Shown: positions 36,984-51,900 of the stretch, piece after piece
How positions within the stretch are numbered: the first letter of the stretch is position 1
Layout of the letters: the number at the start of each line of letters is the position of its first letter
NCBI GenBank assembly: GCA_037389465.1
Contig: JAZARR010000154.1
Coordinates: 2,480,001 to 2,544,000, forward strand
Source: Baylisascaris procyonis
Lineage: Eukaryota > Nematoda > Chromadorea > Rhabditida > Ascarididae
Direction: 5' to 3'
DNA length: 64,000 nt
Position numbers and translations under genes: made by a program
Notes under the pieces: model-generated
Told to the model about the DNA's origin: nothing
Database searches by the model: none
The model's input: the letters and a program-made list of their open reading frames with translations, nothing else

Positions 36984-38269
36984 GGAAGTGATGCGTTCGA
37001 TAAAGCTAAGTCAACAAAAAATGCATTTCGTAAAGCGTAGATGCCATTATCAATGACGCTGGCATAGAATTTATCAAGATTTGCGAGACAACGCCACTGT
37101 TGCATATATCAATAATGACCTCACATGTGCTCTGAACAAATCGTACAGTATTTTCACACATCTCGCACATGTCAAGCTGCCAATAATATTAAATATTCAT
37201 CAGCTCAAACAAAGGTTAAGATATGAAGAGACGGTCATAGATATAGTAGAATCTAATAATGTAATGCCGAGATCCTTCAGGGATCTAATATCCTCAATAA
37301 CCACAGAAACAGTGGAATTGCAGATTCCGATTTTTAATGACTTGGCTTTGCTCTTGGAAATAAAGAAATATGATTTTTGAGACCTGCTTATAATTTGTAA
37401 ATGCTATCTGAAGTACCGCGGCATTACTTTGAAAGGAAATGTTAACACAATGCGGGAAGATAGCGTTTAGTAAGTAACGAAATTGGGAGAGGAAGATTAT
37501 TGATATCTTTTAGAAACATCCATGGTCCTTATTCAAATGCAGGCATGTGTGTTCATCAAATATAAAGCAATACCAAACTGCAATATCGGAACGACGAAAG
37601 AAATCAACAGACAAGAGACATTGTGACTATAGATAAAATAATACTCCATAATTCACAAACGCTATATTTGCACACTTCAAATGTTGCCACAAATGAATCG
37701 GCCAATCATCGACGCTTCGAATACTCGTTGGTTACTGAAACTCGTTTTCCTCCTTCCTCCCCTCTCGATTCCCCTTTCCCCGCCTCTTTTTCTTATAACC
37801 TGTTTTGAATTCTTGTTGGAAAGCAGTACTTTTATAGTCCCGACATTCTTTGCAGAACAACTTAGTTTGCGAAAGTTATCCACTCTTTGGCAGCAAATGA
37901 TTTGAATTCAGCTTCATTTTGCAAATATTGCAACAAAATAGGTGATGAATATTTTGTGCATTAGTCGAAGCGACTTTCGAATTCCTTCACTCACATAGCA
38001 TCATAGGTTTACTCAACTTTCTCGCTGCTTTGGTCCGTTGGCCCTTAAATGCAGTATCTTGGCAAAGGAACATATTATCGGAAAGCATTTCTTCACTAGA
38101 TACTTCCTTTCAAACCCACACAAACTGATCGATCATCTATTGCTTTCTCCATAGCAGACTTTTCTCTCATGTCATGTTACGAACGAATTTTGATACGTAT
38201 GATTTCAAGGCAGTAACAAATTCAAGATATCATAGCTAATGTTGGAATGCCCTCAGAAGAACAGCAAAG

Positions 38270-38620
38270 ATGGACCCGGGACCTCCCACCCTTGGCGCGT
38301 TCACTTCAGAGCTTGGGGCTTGCTTGAGACTTCAAACCTCAAAGGCCGGGGACTTGGCCGGGGACTGTAGATCCGTCATGCAACTTTAGCGTAGTAAAGC
38401 AACAGTATGTCATTGATGGCTCGAAAGATAAGGAAAGTAGCTCTGGAGTGCCCGAACAGTAGAAGCATCTAAATGCTGCGGTCTCTCGAGGGTATGGGCT
38501 GCTTGAGACTCAAAAAATTGTCGAAATTTTCACTCCTCCCCCCCCCCCTGCCCACCTTTGGCGAGTTCATACCAGCCCTCGCTCAAACCTCGGAAGGGCA
38601 TAACGCTAAGAATTACTGCT
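38270..38620. repeat. GC-rich patch with two related segments
   Basis: Segments beginning near 38.29 kb and 38.56 kb share cccaccyttggcgmgttca and, after a variable stretch, a tcaaacctc block. The base composition differs from the surroundings. It may be a decayed repeat element; no coding capacity or terminal repeats were recognised. Confidence 0.4.
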
Positions 38621-39597
38621 TTCCATGGCTCTATGCTTAGACAAATAATATCGAGTGAGGATTGAATCATAGTTCTGCGGCTGCACGTTCGGCGCATTTT
38701 CGGCGCCAGTCCGATTCAAGACAACTTTCGGTACGACTATCCTCATCCTGTCTGAGCCCATCGCTCAATAACGTGTCTTTCGATGTAACGTGACGTGGTG
38801 ATGGGACAGTGTTCTTTTCGACTTCTGGAATCCCTTTTATCGACGAATGTATTGCTTCCTATAACAGAAATCGTAGCGTTCATAAAAAATCTCGAATCCT
38901 GGCTTTCAGTTCAGATCAATTCACTAGCCTTTATGCGGCGATATCATATGAACAATTTAATTTCATTAATGCAAACACAGTCTTTCCTGTGTGCATATTT
39001 GTTTTGCATGAACGCAAATTCCTACGCAAATATACAGGCACGTTTCATCTAAATGAACTCGCCGATCATATATTAACGTTATATGCAAATCAGTTATAGC
39101 AGTTGAATATCACTAATGTTACGGAAAGTACCAATGAGCGTTAAAGGAGACCGCTTGAATATTGAGCTCGAATATCCTTCACCTCTCTTAAAATTAAATT
39201 TTCAAAAGGCTCATTAAACTCAGGGAAACTCATCACCAATATTCATGATTTGGCTAATATTGAGCTTTTTTCACATTATGTGTATTGAAAGTGTACTGAA
39301 ATAAGAAAATAGTGACATGTCGCTTCATTCATAACTCTTTGGATGATCAATGATTTTAGAGTCTTTTAAACAAAGGAACATTTCCTCCACTATCACGGTG
39401 ATCAGCTTCTAATTTTTCGAAAAACGTAGACTTCGGAAAAATTTCCTCCTTGGTCGGTCTTAGAGAAAAAGGAATTCACACTATTACTAAGCAATTTCTT
39501 CTTCTCTTCGATGTGCGAATTTGGCAATTTCTCATTCACTTTAAAGCGCTGCACATCTCTCTAAATAGACCTATTACTAAATGATGTGTGATAGACC

Positions 39598-39603
39598 TTT
39601 ATT
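39598..39603 (-). promoter_or_regulatory. candidate poly(A) signal for the globin-like gene
   Basis: AATAAA on the minus strand about 160 bases past the possible stop at 39763-39761. Its relevance depends on the last exon reading through. Confidence 0.3.
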
Positions 39604-39760
39604 GCGAAATCATTAATGAAAATATTATTTTCTAGTCCTTTTTCTTGATGTCAGCATCAAAAAATACAGCAGTTGAAATGGCTTTGAACTTATATTATTT
39701 CACCGCTTTCAACTTCAACATTAAGTGATAACTCCAACCAATCTCTACTTCATTAAACGT

Positions 39761-42700
39761 TCAAAAAATCTGAAATGTTAGTTGCGTCACAATGGATATG
39801 TGCTGCTGTTCCACACAACAACAATAGTTCGTATATTGTGCTATTTGCTTAGAGAATGTGATTCGTACCTCGAGGAATCCTTGCTTCATATTTCTTACGA
39901 TGAAATGAATCAGTTTGAACCAAAGAATTTCCTCGTATTTTATTCGTTTTATATAGTGATGAGCATCTCTATGCAACGTGAAATTATGCTTCTTCTTGAA
40001 ATCGAAAAAATCCTCACATGATCTATATCCTGAAAAACAAAATGTTAGCCCCAAACGAAATGCATCAAAGTTATCTAACTACCTATTTTTTAAAATTATT
40101 TTTCTTTTATTTGCAATTTTTGCGAGCTGTTTCGAAAATTTTGCAGCACAATTGAAATCGTCAAGAATAAACGGTCATTTAGTGATCATAAATACTAGTG
40201 GTTTGCAGTAGAAAGTAACAGCAATAGTCACTAAGATATTTGCTTCTTGCTTCTTCAACAGTTCGGTGCAATTTAGATTGTTTTGTTCATTACCACCGAG
40301 AAGGTAAACGAGTGAACAGTTGGCATTACAAGATGCAAGCGCTTTTCTGACGACTATGATGATGACCTCAAAGGTTGACCTCTCAAGAAAGAATGCTATT
40401 AAGTCTGCTTATTAAAATCTGACTAATGCAAAGAGTGATCCAGGAAAAATTACTTTCATTCCTTAGTTAGTTAATATTATTAGAAGTACGCACAAAAGCG
40501 AAAAAACTCAACAGTATAAAATAGCTATTTAGAAAGCGTTTAGCTTATCATTCGTTCCTCGATGAAAAAATAATCCTTCTAAACGAGTCTAGAAAAAGTA
40601 GTTCTTTGCAAGTGTTATCACTGAGATGCGTTTTCGAAAGGTCAAATGTTGGTTGTTTCGCTTAATCCCTAAACATCAACAAATAAAATCGTGATAGCTA
40701 TGAGGTTTTATAAAATATGAGGTTACTGTTACCTTGGTAATGCTTGTCCGAAAACATCACTGTTTCAACAAATGCCTTATGGAAATGCATCCAATTCTCT
40801 TCTTGAAACCATACTTCCTTGTGATAGTGTGTTGCACCCAATTGCCAACATTTGTCTGAAAGTCGTTCTTCCGAGAAACCTGGACGACCGATCTCCTCAA
40901 TGACCTACAAGCAATCTATGCATTGCCCACAGCTTTTTTTTTTAAATTTAAGATGGACAAACAAATGGTTTTCAACATCTCACATATTTTCTCTTATGCA
41001 AAAACAACAAATAGATGGGGGGACAAGGAGAGGGGGAGGACAGCCTTAACAAGATCGCAAATTTCTGAGCTATGAACGCAAACATTTGCCGACTTCGAAA
41101 AAATAAGCCGGAAAACAGGCTACTTAGTAATCAAATGGCCGACTGAACAATCACAGAGCGGAGCATCGTCTTTAGAGGAACCAAAAGCACGAAATGCCAA
41201 CTCGGCAAGAAAGCAATAAAGAAAATAAGATTCACAGCCCTATTTGCTTGATTTTTGCAATGCTTGTGATGCCGGCCTCATCGGATTTGCGCGTTCTCTG
41301 TTTTCGAGCAATAAATGCATTGGAGACCAAGATGTTCAAATTTAAATCTTTTTATACCAGTCTCCTCCTCTCCCCCCCCCCCAAACCTTACTTCCCCTTG
41401 CATTCATAAATATATGAACATGTCGGCTATTTCAGATAAACATGTATAAGATGTGTATGATTGAGGTGTTCCGAGAGAATGGTGTAATTTCAACAGCTAA
41501 CATCACCGTTTTTCAAATAACTAGTATATTCATTTAGGATGCAATCAATAATTAGGCACGTAAAATCTATCAGTTAATGAGGTCTTGTTTAATCGCAGCT
41601 TTCGTAAAATTAAATACAGCCACTAGGTTAATTGTGTTGTCCTTTCGTTAATCTCTTGATCTCAGCTAAATATCCGTCGTTTTTTTGGAGAGCAAAAAAA
41701 AAACGAATATCTTGTTGAGCACAATATTCGTTTTTTGCCTTCTTTGACATTTGTGCAAAGCTTTGACTTTTCAACATCTATGGAAAAATCTTTTTTTTTT
41801 CATTTGATTTAATGCAACATTATCGATGCGGAAATATTTGAAGAATGAATTGTTGCATTCAAATATTCAATAAAAATTTTACTAAAATTTACTCTTTTTG
41901 ATCAGATTTGAAATTTATGATTAGCCGTGAATAATATAATAATACAGCTGTGAATAACTTAACATGAAGTATGCAGACGTTTTAGAATTTTAGAATTTAA
42001 GTTTTAGATTTTTGAGTTTTTTTTTAAGTTTCTAATTTTTTTCCAGGAAGTTTTAAAATTTAACAAAAAAATATGAAGTACGCGGACGTATAACTTCATA
42101 TTTTAACTGATCTGATCAAATGCACTAATTTCCCTTAAAAGAATCATATTCGTTCTCTAGTCTGACAGCTGCAAAAATGAAAATTGGATCAGCGTGGAAA
42201 GCCTGGAAAGCTTTAAACACCTTTAACCTTAAAATACTTATAATTTATCCCGAAACTGGTGAATCGTCATGAATTATAATATGAAAGGCCATCTCATTAT
42301 GCCTATTAAACTCGATGTCTCCGCGCTTTGAAGTTGCTCGATTAAAACTATCAGGCAAACAAATGAACAAGAGCGCATTTAAAGATTTGCAACAGCGCAT
42401 AAAAAGCGAACTGATGCAAAAAGCTTATAATAAATATTTAATTATTATGCTTATTTAGCGTATAATAACTTATAATAATAACTATTTAGGCCAAAAAGAT
42501 GTGTGAGTCTGCATTGCACAAAGAGTACAAAAAAGTTGAAAAGTTGTCAACAACTAGATTATATAAAAATCACGATTCAATTCCATCAGAATGAGAGGAT
42601 TTTCATTGTAGAAATCAACCTGCGAGCAATATATATATGATGAAAGCTTCTGAAAAGATATTACATCGCAAATACCACCTTTTCATCGTTGTGAAATTAT

Positions 42701-42944
42701 TTCAATGTGGTGAAAACAAAAAACCCTTCCACTCACCTCATTGAAAAAATTTGTCATAAGATCGGCAAGTTTTGCAGCACGAGGACATTGTAGCCTAAGA
42801 TTTTGTGATTTGTATTCCATAGTTGGTTCAGTAAATGGGCATTCGGGTTCACCTCGAGTCCGCAAAAGATATCGCAATTGAGATTCGTCGTCACTCATCA
42901 ATCGTGTGATCAATTCTGCGCCGATATCCGTATGTTCCATTGCT
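39761..42944 (-). CDS. globin-like protein (nematode GLB type), incomplete model
   Basis: Three minus-strand exons were found: 42944-42737, 40855-40733 and 40029-39869 or 39761. The first encodes helices A to E (AMEHTDIGAELITRLM, then LRLQCPRAAKLADLMTNFF). The second starts with the F helix (CWQLGATHYHK), where the His of GATH is the likely haem-proximal ligand, and the G helix (EENWMHFHKAFVETV). The third ends with the H helix (EEILWFKLIHFIVRNMKQGF). About 30 extra residues rich in Lys, His and aromatics separate G and H. The first exon leaves in phase 0 and the second enters in phase 1, so a small exon for the E-F corner is missing. The N-terminus also enters mid-codon, so an upstream exon is likely unless the ATG at 42940 follows a spliced leader. 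The last exon either splices after FLE (donor GTACGA) or runs to the stop at 39761. Family identity rests on this helix pattern alone. Confidence 0.6.
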
Positions 42945-45900
42945 CTGTCAACATTATCCACTTATTTTCTTGTTAAAATTTCGAATCAATATGCTGCTAA
43001 TCATAATAAGATCTTAGCAAGAAAATAGATATTTACTGCTTTAAGAATTAGCGCTAGAAAAATTGGCATAGTAGAGCATGAATTCTTGGAAGTTTGCATA
43101 TAAAAAGTGATTGCACAAATATTCAAAATGCAATAAAATGATGGCGTACAATCGACGAGTTGCCATAGCATAGATATCTACTGTTAAGTAAAACTAATTT
43201 CCAAATTCCATGACCGGTCAAAGTGCAAATAACTCAATTAAAATTGATCAATCGGCATAAAGTTATGTTTGAGCATCGGTGTACATGAAGTCCATTAAAT
43301 TTTATTTTCTGAGCTTTTCAGGGTTGGAGAGAAAAACTACTAGAGACGCATATGCACACATATTGGGTATTTTCCGGAGTTAAGCACGGTACTATTCTCT
43401 CGTCGATATCTTTATATCAACCTAACCAACACCTGAAACATGACAGTATCATTCCACATCGCATATTGATATAGATACGATAATAAAATAGATACGATAA
43501 TCGAAGCGCAAATATCATTTATGTTGTCATCTCATCTAATCTGCCTCTATATTTATTCCTTACCTAATCATGTTCACTGTCATGGCTTTTTTGCGATAGG
43601 ATTTGTTTGTTTTTTCTCGAAATAAATGAAAGGCGTTTATAAGTAGGCCGGTACTGAACAACATATTTTCGTGAAACCAGGCCATGGGAAGAATTCATTA
43701 ATTCCGCCGCGTGATTTTGCCATGGAGTGTTCAGACGGACGTCGATTTTCATGAATGGTACTTTTCGACGTTTTTAGGAAAATGCAGTCAGCCGTACGCA
43801 GGGACAGAGAGAAGAAGATGTCGAGAGTTCTTGACGTGTATTGTCCCGCGTACATTCATTCATGGAAGTCTCCAGCAAAATGTGTAGGATTATTCCGCCT
43901 ATCGCAATAGTGAAAGGATGAGAATGTTTTACACTGGTAAAGATGATTTCACTATAACTGCCTGTAACTGTACTTGCAATATAAGTTGTGATGTTGATGA
44001 AGCACCGCACCAAACCGACAAGAATTTGAAAAATAGTTAATTTCTATACTATCATATTTTTCGAGGTCTATATTATTTTATTTGGTCGCATTTGCAAAAA
44101 GTGTGAAAACTGAACGTGTCAAATTTCTAAGAGATACACACTGAAGCTCACATCGGTGGCATTTTGATGCTAAAACTAGGCATAAATCATTAATAAATTA
44201 ACTTTAAGAACAAAGATTAACAAAGATGTGCATGCCTCTACCCTCGTTCAAACTGACCTAGAAACTGCTTTTTTTTCTGCAAATTTTGGTGCTTATGTAG
44301 TACAGTAATTTTGATTTTATACGTGACTTAACGCTAATATACTCTGCCAATTGCGCAGCAAACAAAGGCAGCAAAACGCAAGAGAAATATGCACCGCTGT
44401 CATCAAATGGAAGCGGAAAGAAGGGAAAAGCCTCTCTATTCTAATAAAATAACTCTTAAAAACAATAAAATAAAAAAGAAATTCCAATAGAGAAGAAAAT
44501 ATATTTCAATACAGCCAAAAATTCATATATAAAACACAGCTAGACATGAGAATGAAAATAAAGTGACAAAAACGAGTCAAATGCGATGAAAAAGGGAATT
44601 AAATATGGCTAAACACTTTTACATATTTCGCCAGTCAAAAAGCGCAAATTTTTCTAACAAGAGAATCAATCACTGATTTGCTTGAAAACATGGGAAATTT
44701 GATTTATCTATCATTTCACTCATTTTTTTATGCATTTTTGAAGTTAAATTCCTCGTTTGAAATAAAATCGTTGAGACTTCAGAAGGAACAAAAAAAATAT
44801 TGAAGACAAAATTTGAAATCTCTATTTACCTCAATAGACATTATCAAAATGGACAAAAGACTTTTAATGATCGGTTTGAATGAATCGCTAAGGCTACTGA
44901 GCCTTACAAATCAAAAGAATATGATAAAAAATGAACCGTTTCCAACCAGTGACGAGCAAATTTCGATCTTCGATGCTGAGAACAATACCAGACAATTGGG
45001 AACTCCCATCGTAGGATGCTTGACGATGGAAATGATGCTGCGAATGATTCGTTTCTATAGATGAGCTTTTTCGATGAATTTCCATATGGGACTTCTCGCC
45101 TAAAATTTATCACTTCATCATTAAATGATAAGAAATTTCACATAGATATAATCCGTTCACTTTGTGGTTTCGAAAATTATATAAACTTTTACAGCCGTAA
45201 CATTTTTTTTTTTTTGCTTTTCAATACTGCTAAATTCAGATATTTTCTTCAACATGGTATCGTATAAGTGTAAAATACTCAAAAAGACTCGTGATTTTTT
45301 GATTTTCTGCACTGCTCAATGAAGGCATTAAGAGTGAAGAAAGCAGAATTCTATACTGCCTAATAAAGGAGCCTAGAAAATGCAAGCTTGACGAGTAGAA
45401 TCGGATGAAAAACAATGGTATTAAATGTTTGGTTATGCAGCAAGGAGTATTTTCCGATATCGATACAGCGAGGTAATAGTAAAGGCACACACTTTTCTCG
45501 GATACCGAAAAATTGTCTCGTCCTTTATAAGTTAATAAATCCGAACACAGTTGAAGGCAATATCCACATAGAAAAATCCGTCCAACAGTTGGCCCTATAA
45601 TTTACTAGCGTAGAATGCAGTCGTTCATTGTTTGTGCAAATAATTGAAGTACGAATCAAAGTACTTATTTTGTTCAAATTACTTGGCCACTAATAAAGTT
45701 CGGCCACTGATGACCATATGTTAAATTTTACAAGAAAGTGCAGAAGTAAGCTAATACTTTGCCTGCATGACAATAAACACTACGATAATAAGAACTAAAT
45801 GATGAGAGTTGGAATGGCTAGCGTTGATGCGAGATCTAACCAACAGCTCATATACAAAACAAAACAAAGAATGCAAACTCATAATGAAGTCATAGCTTTA

Positions 45901-48900
45901 TGCATGTACCTATTCATCTCTATATCCACGAGTGTTTCAATTCTGGGATCAGAAATGCGACAACAGTGAAATTCAGTGCATGCCTTACAATGTTTTCCTC
46001 CAATTTACTTTGCTCCTCTCGATTCGCAGGAACTTTAAATCAATTTTTCTTTCACAACCGTCCGACTTCAACAAAGGCTAAATTTTTGACTGCCCCTCTT
46101 CTGTTACTTGTCGGCTTTCTCATAAATGTAAAAAGCACGCAATGTGCCAACGTTGTGGTGCACTTCATCAAATATTCTCGTGGAGTAATACGGCTATCTC
46201 GAAATGACAAATTAGGTGCAATTTTATCCACATAAGTCAGAAAGCTAGAAAATTTTAAAGCACTAGTTTGAAGAAGCCACACTTATCGTAACCGCTCCTC
46301 TTCTTATAACACTGAGATCATAAAATTTTCTTTTTTCTACGCAATTCCAATATTCAAAAGTTCATGAAGCGTTTGATTTCAATCTCTCAATTTTTTTTTT
46401 ACCGTTGTATTCGTCATTGACTGTTGCAATAAACTGTTTCTTGTAAAGTGCTGCAAATTGCACAATTACGATATCGAAATGCAATTAGTAGAGCAAATGG
46501 CCGATAATCTATAAATTCATTGGTAATGCTGTGAAATTTATTGCAACCTTTTTTTAAGTGATGGAATATGTCACACAGGCTTATTATTTCGCTAAAAGGA
46601 ATATGAAAAATGCTCTAAAGCCGATGTAATAGCTGATTGCAATATTGCAGCGATAAACTCAACAAGTGATTTTACCAGCAATTGAATTCATTTCTAAAGG
46701 TTCTTAGCAAGTTTCTTCAACCTTCAATCTCCTATATAGCCATTGATGACCTTTCAGCGATATGCCATCACTTGGCTATCGTATCACAAATATTTGTATC
46801 GTTTCAAATAAAGAAGAACTCCATAAAAATTATTTGACGTCAAACGTTAAGCAATGGACATCGTCGATTATAGCACGATTGTCTCTATATATTGGCCACA
46901 AAAGAGATCAGCAATGGAAATAGCCCATAAAAGCATCATTGACGCTTGCTGTTCTAGAATAAGTTTCATTCTAGAAACTGCTAGAACGAAAAGCTCGAAT
47001 TATATGCGCTTTTGCAACTCACTCAATTGAGCATTCAGTTTCACAATGGGTTAAGAAAAAATAAAATACGTGAAATGATGCGTCGACATCGCAACTATTC
47101 GAAACGATTGCACACGACCTCTGCAAAAAGTTTGTTTTCCTATGAAGTCATCGACAAAAAATAAAAATTCAATATGATACGAAAAGACAACGCATGAAGC
47201 GGATTGAATCCCCCCCCTCTTCCCTTCCCATCCAAATTCCGTATCTCTAGTCGGTTTCTGAAGTGAAGATGAAGGGCAAACAGACAGATAGACAAATATG
47301 ACTATGTAGAGATATAACATAGCTGTAATGTCCTTTTGCAAGGCAAATTTGACCGCAAATAAATACACGAATTTATTCGGTAAAACAGCGAACTTTCTAG
47401 ACGGTGGAAAATGAGCGAAAGTTGGAATTCAATTGAAAGCCGATTTTGTGATTTTAAATTATCTGCATAGTAAGTTGTAACGAGTTGATAATGTTGACGA
47501 TGACCACTTCGCTCTCTATCTAGGCACATAAGTAGTAAAATTTGAGAGACACTCTTTCGTGACTAATTGCTTCAGAAAAAGTCGAATACAGCATACGTCC
47601 TCTCGAGTGAAAATCATAGGCTCAGTCAAATTCTAATAATGCAACTACAAGATAACTGGCATCTTCATTGTTTGTTTAGATTAATATTGAAAACAAGAAT
47701 GAATTCAATTCGATCCGAACGCTAAAAAAAACAATATGCAATTTCATTGAAAATGACCATAATCTATGAAACAAATGAATGAAAATAAAATCTTTATGAA
47801 CAGCACCGATTTCTGCTTCCATCAGTTAATATGACGCAGCAAAAGGCGACAGCGAAAGGATTTATCTCTACATTTTGGCTTTTTAAGTGCCCTCAAGCGT
47901 GACATAGCACTGTTTATCACCGATTGCAGAATTATGATAACTTTTGACTTTGCAGGTAGGTAAACTAACTCTCTCTTACTTTGCTCTATAAGATGAAACT
48001 TTCTCACATTTGCATGGCGTTTTCCTCATGACCACATTAGAACTTTTTAAATTGCAGCGAAGAATTGCAATGATTGAAAATAAATAATTAACCGTTGCGT
48101 ATTTGAAAATTTGAAAGAAATAAAACTTTTAAAATGACATGATATGCAAGAAGATTTCAGCAAGCATCATTTTCTTCTTATAGATCAACAAAAAAAATTC
48201 TTTTTTGGTGGTTTCTGGGCAGCAGTAAAAGTCGCCTTGCTTGGGGAGCGCTCATTTATAATGCACACCATTGCCATTTGACTAGGAACAAATTGCTCTC
48301 ATATATTATGCAGCATATTTGATAAATGATATATCAATCAGCACTTGCCCAGCATGGGGTATTTTATGTTTAAGAACTCGACACATCAAAAACGATGAAA
48401 TAACGTGAATTCATCACTCCATACGTGATGAAGTCTTCGAGAAGGATTCAACAACGCCTTACATAAGTTTACTGTGCCATCATCTACCATTTATTACTGA
48501 ACTTAATTAATGACCTACACGCACTTATGACTTTGGTTCTTCATACGCTCTGGCGCATTTGCATCTGCAAATCCCATTACGATATACGTAGATATGCGCC
48601 TATTTGTCTGCCTGTGTGGTAGCTTCAGTTCGAAAATCGGTGAAATGGTGACGTAGAAACTTAGTGGATAAAATATTCCCGAAAGGCTCATCTCATGTAT
48701 ACCTTTGACGTTAGTGCAGTAAACTTGAAAGGACTTGTTGGATTTCAAAAATAGCGGAAATTTGCAACATCATATAGCTCGGTCGAAAATCGATTTCAAA
48801 GTCGTCGATTTGCGACAATAGCGCATAGAAAGTCTTTGTTAACATAAGTGGCTTCTTGCTGGAAAGCTGATGGCAAGTTGTTTCCTATTTTTTATTTTTT

Positions 48901-51900
48901 TGCTTAAGAGAAGCTGTTTACAGCCACAGGTGTGCTTAAGCATATTCTAAAGTTTCTGAATGAATAGTTCTCTAGGACGAAGGTAAATAGTTGTCTTTGA
49001 TGACCGAAATCGAAAGCAGAAACGATGTCAATTCGAAAACCTTCAGACTATGATTTGACGATCAAATAAAGCGAGCGCTCACATCGTAAACCGAACTCTC
49101 TTCCTTCCCTCTCCTCCTCCGTCATTTCCCTCTTATAAAGAACATCTAAATATTCTATAAGCACGACAAACTTAATGAAGCAATAAAATGATATCCTCAA
49201 CGATCGAGTACAACTTCTCGACCCTTTAGTTCTTAACGGCAAGATTCGGTGCATTCATACAGTACACAGCAATATGGAAACATTGATGATTAACGGATAA
49301 AACAATTTCTTCAAGAGCATAAAGGTGCGGCTAACATACGCTAGACCCTTCATTCGACTCCTCTGTTATACGGGGGAATGTGTTCAGTGGTCCATAACAG
49401 AAGCACACTCATGTCTCCGCAGATAGATTTCGCAGCAGAGACGCTCCGCCCATTCAAAGAAATGCGTCATATGAGGTTTTAACTCTTGCTAAATCGATGA
49501 TAAGCCAAGTCCTTTTAAAAACAAAGTGCAATGGAAACCCTAAGGCGAATTAATTATTTTATGCCCTTGAGGGAAATGCATCTCGAGCCGTTTACTTTAT
49601 TTTGAAATTTTATAAAATTCCGTTGAAAAATATTCGTTCCTAGCTGGTCACTTAGAAATAAGTCGAATTCGATTGAATATATGGGCGCCATTTTAGTTAA
49701 AGAAAGATTTATCGATGGATGAAGAAAGAATAGCCGATAAAAAGACAATTCCGTCTGAGAAAAGAGATATTAAGAAAGCGATCATCAATAACTATTAAGT
49801 TAGTCATGATTAGTACACTCATTGTTATGAACTCCATAATATAAACTGATATATTTACCCAATACATTGCTGTATTTATTCCATTCGTTTTAACTATAAA
49901 AAACGAGTGAATCTTTAAACACAGTTTTTATCCTGCAAAAAAAAAAACTTCAAAAAGTTATACCATTAAAATAACATCTCTTTATTTAATCAAAACGGTA
50001 CAAATCCCGTCTAGGAATCGTGATTCAATATCTCAGCCTTTCGACTATATTTGGTTGCCTTCATTTAATGCGACCATATCGCATTATCACTTAATAAATG
50101 AGTTGTTTTCATAGTGATAAAAAAATGACATTCCACATAGCGCTAAAAACCGTAAAAGTCATTAAACTGATCAATTTTAGTGACTCACTAGGAGATAATA
50201 TGGGGTTAAGTTTGACCAATTTGTAATGTTTTTGATAATGCCTCAATAACAAAGCTCATTTCGCATCTTAAGTAGAAGGATTTCTGAGGAAGTGTCTAAT
50301 GATGATTTTTTGTATCATTATATATCATCATATATGCATTCGATGACTCTCACAATTATCCATATAACTGCGTCAGAGAAGCTCGAGCATAATACGTTCC
50401 AGTACATTCAACCCGTAAAGCAGCCGCTCTTTTCAGTATCTAAAAAGGATGGCATAGTTTTGCCTACGATCTATATTCACATAAATTCTTCAGAGATAGG
50501 ATTTTTTCATATGCTTTTATATTAAAAAAATTTTTTTTGAGAATCTTATGGCAGTATTAAGTGATAATAATTGAAAAAGGGGCTATGAAATAAAAGATTA
50601 TTGATTGGAGAACGATTCTTTTGAGCAAATTATCTTTATAAAATTATCGCTCTTTAAGATTTTCTGTTTTATAAGTTGGAAGGTCTTTTTTTTTGTTTTT
50701 GCAAGAAATGCATAAAAAGAAACAGATTCCAGGATGTTATTGACTAAACTGTCCCATAGGAAACGAAATTTTTATGGCGGAAATTGCAAAACGAATGTCT
50801 AGGCGATCGAAGGAAATTGTTAGGAAGAAACGAGGAAGTGGCTGAAGGTTAATGAGCACTTTTCATGCCCATTAAGAGCGAACACGCTTCAACACACAGT
50901 GAAGTTGGATTGTGCTTTTAGACGAACGAATAGCACTAGGCATAAACTTGCTGTGGACATATGTTGGATGGGGGAGAGGGGTGGGGAAGAGGATGGAAAG
51001 GGATGGGCGGCTCAGGATGTCATCCAATACAAAAGTATTTCACTTATGTGGGCATTCACCTGGAAAGTGGTTTATGGCAACGACGCAGCTTATGTGAGAT
51101 GGAGCCTTAAGGTTGGCTCAGAGTTTGATGATAACCGCTGATTGATGGGAGTTGATAATATCGTTCGCAAACGAGTAATGCGTTCAATACTTTCATTTAC
51201 GAACATACAATATTACTGAGTTCATCAAATATGTGTCAATGGAGTGCAATGAAAAAAATCAAAAATCTACCACTCAATAATGATCATTACTCATTGAACG
51301 AATCAACTTTAATCTGCAATTTAGCACATCTTCTAAAGCATTCTAAAAATTTGTTCAACGAATAATGGTCACCCACTTTTAGGTGGACATTCTTCTAAAG
51401 TCTGCAACGTTTCCTTCACTGCTAATTTATTTATTTATTTATTTATTTCAATCATGTGAATTTGTTTCATTGACTATGTGAGGTTTTAGTGATTATGGTG
51501 AGAGTAACACTCATAGGAATGCATTAAGAGCCTTTTATTTATTTGTATTTATATTTATTACAGGTGACTACTGCTATAACTTGTTTATGATTCTCACCCT
51601 TCCTTCTTCATCCTCCTACCCTCCTCTCCTCATCTTCCTCTCTTACGTCCTCTCTTTCAAATGGGGCCGATCTGGAAAATTATGGAAGCTAACTCAGCTT
51701 AAAGGCCTAACAACATATGGCATGTATTTATGTATGCATATATGAGTGTGTGCACGTGTGCAACTGTGCGCATTAGCATGTGTGCACTGAATTGAGCTTA
51801 TTCGCGAACATAGAAGAACATGCACTATGTATGTCGTAAGACAGAGTGGCGAATACAGCGCCCAACGCATGAACCGACAGGGAAGAAGGGGAGAAAAAAG

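Larger units (their letters stand above)
35365..39597. other. spacer between converging Gln-rich and globin-like genes
   Basis: No gene is supported. It holds a TA microsatellite with an adjacent hairpin (36.85-36.98 kb) and a locally GC-rich patch at about 38.27-38.62 kb. A minus-strand stretch at 37096-36984 after a CAG acceptor is open (begins WRCLANLDKF) and could be an extra exon of the globin-like gene, but nothing confirms it. Confidence 0.4.

Noticed and set aside
45900..46282. Overlapping open frames on both strands (111 and 76 codons)
   Set aside because: The length is expected by chance in this composition; neither shows a recognisable domain or phase-matched neighbours.
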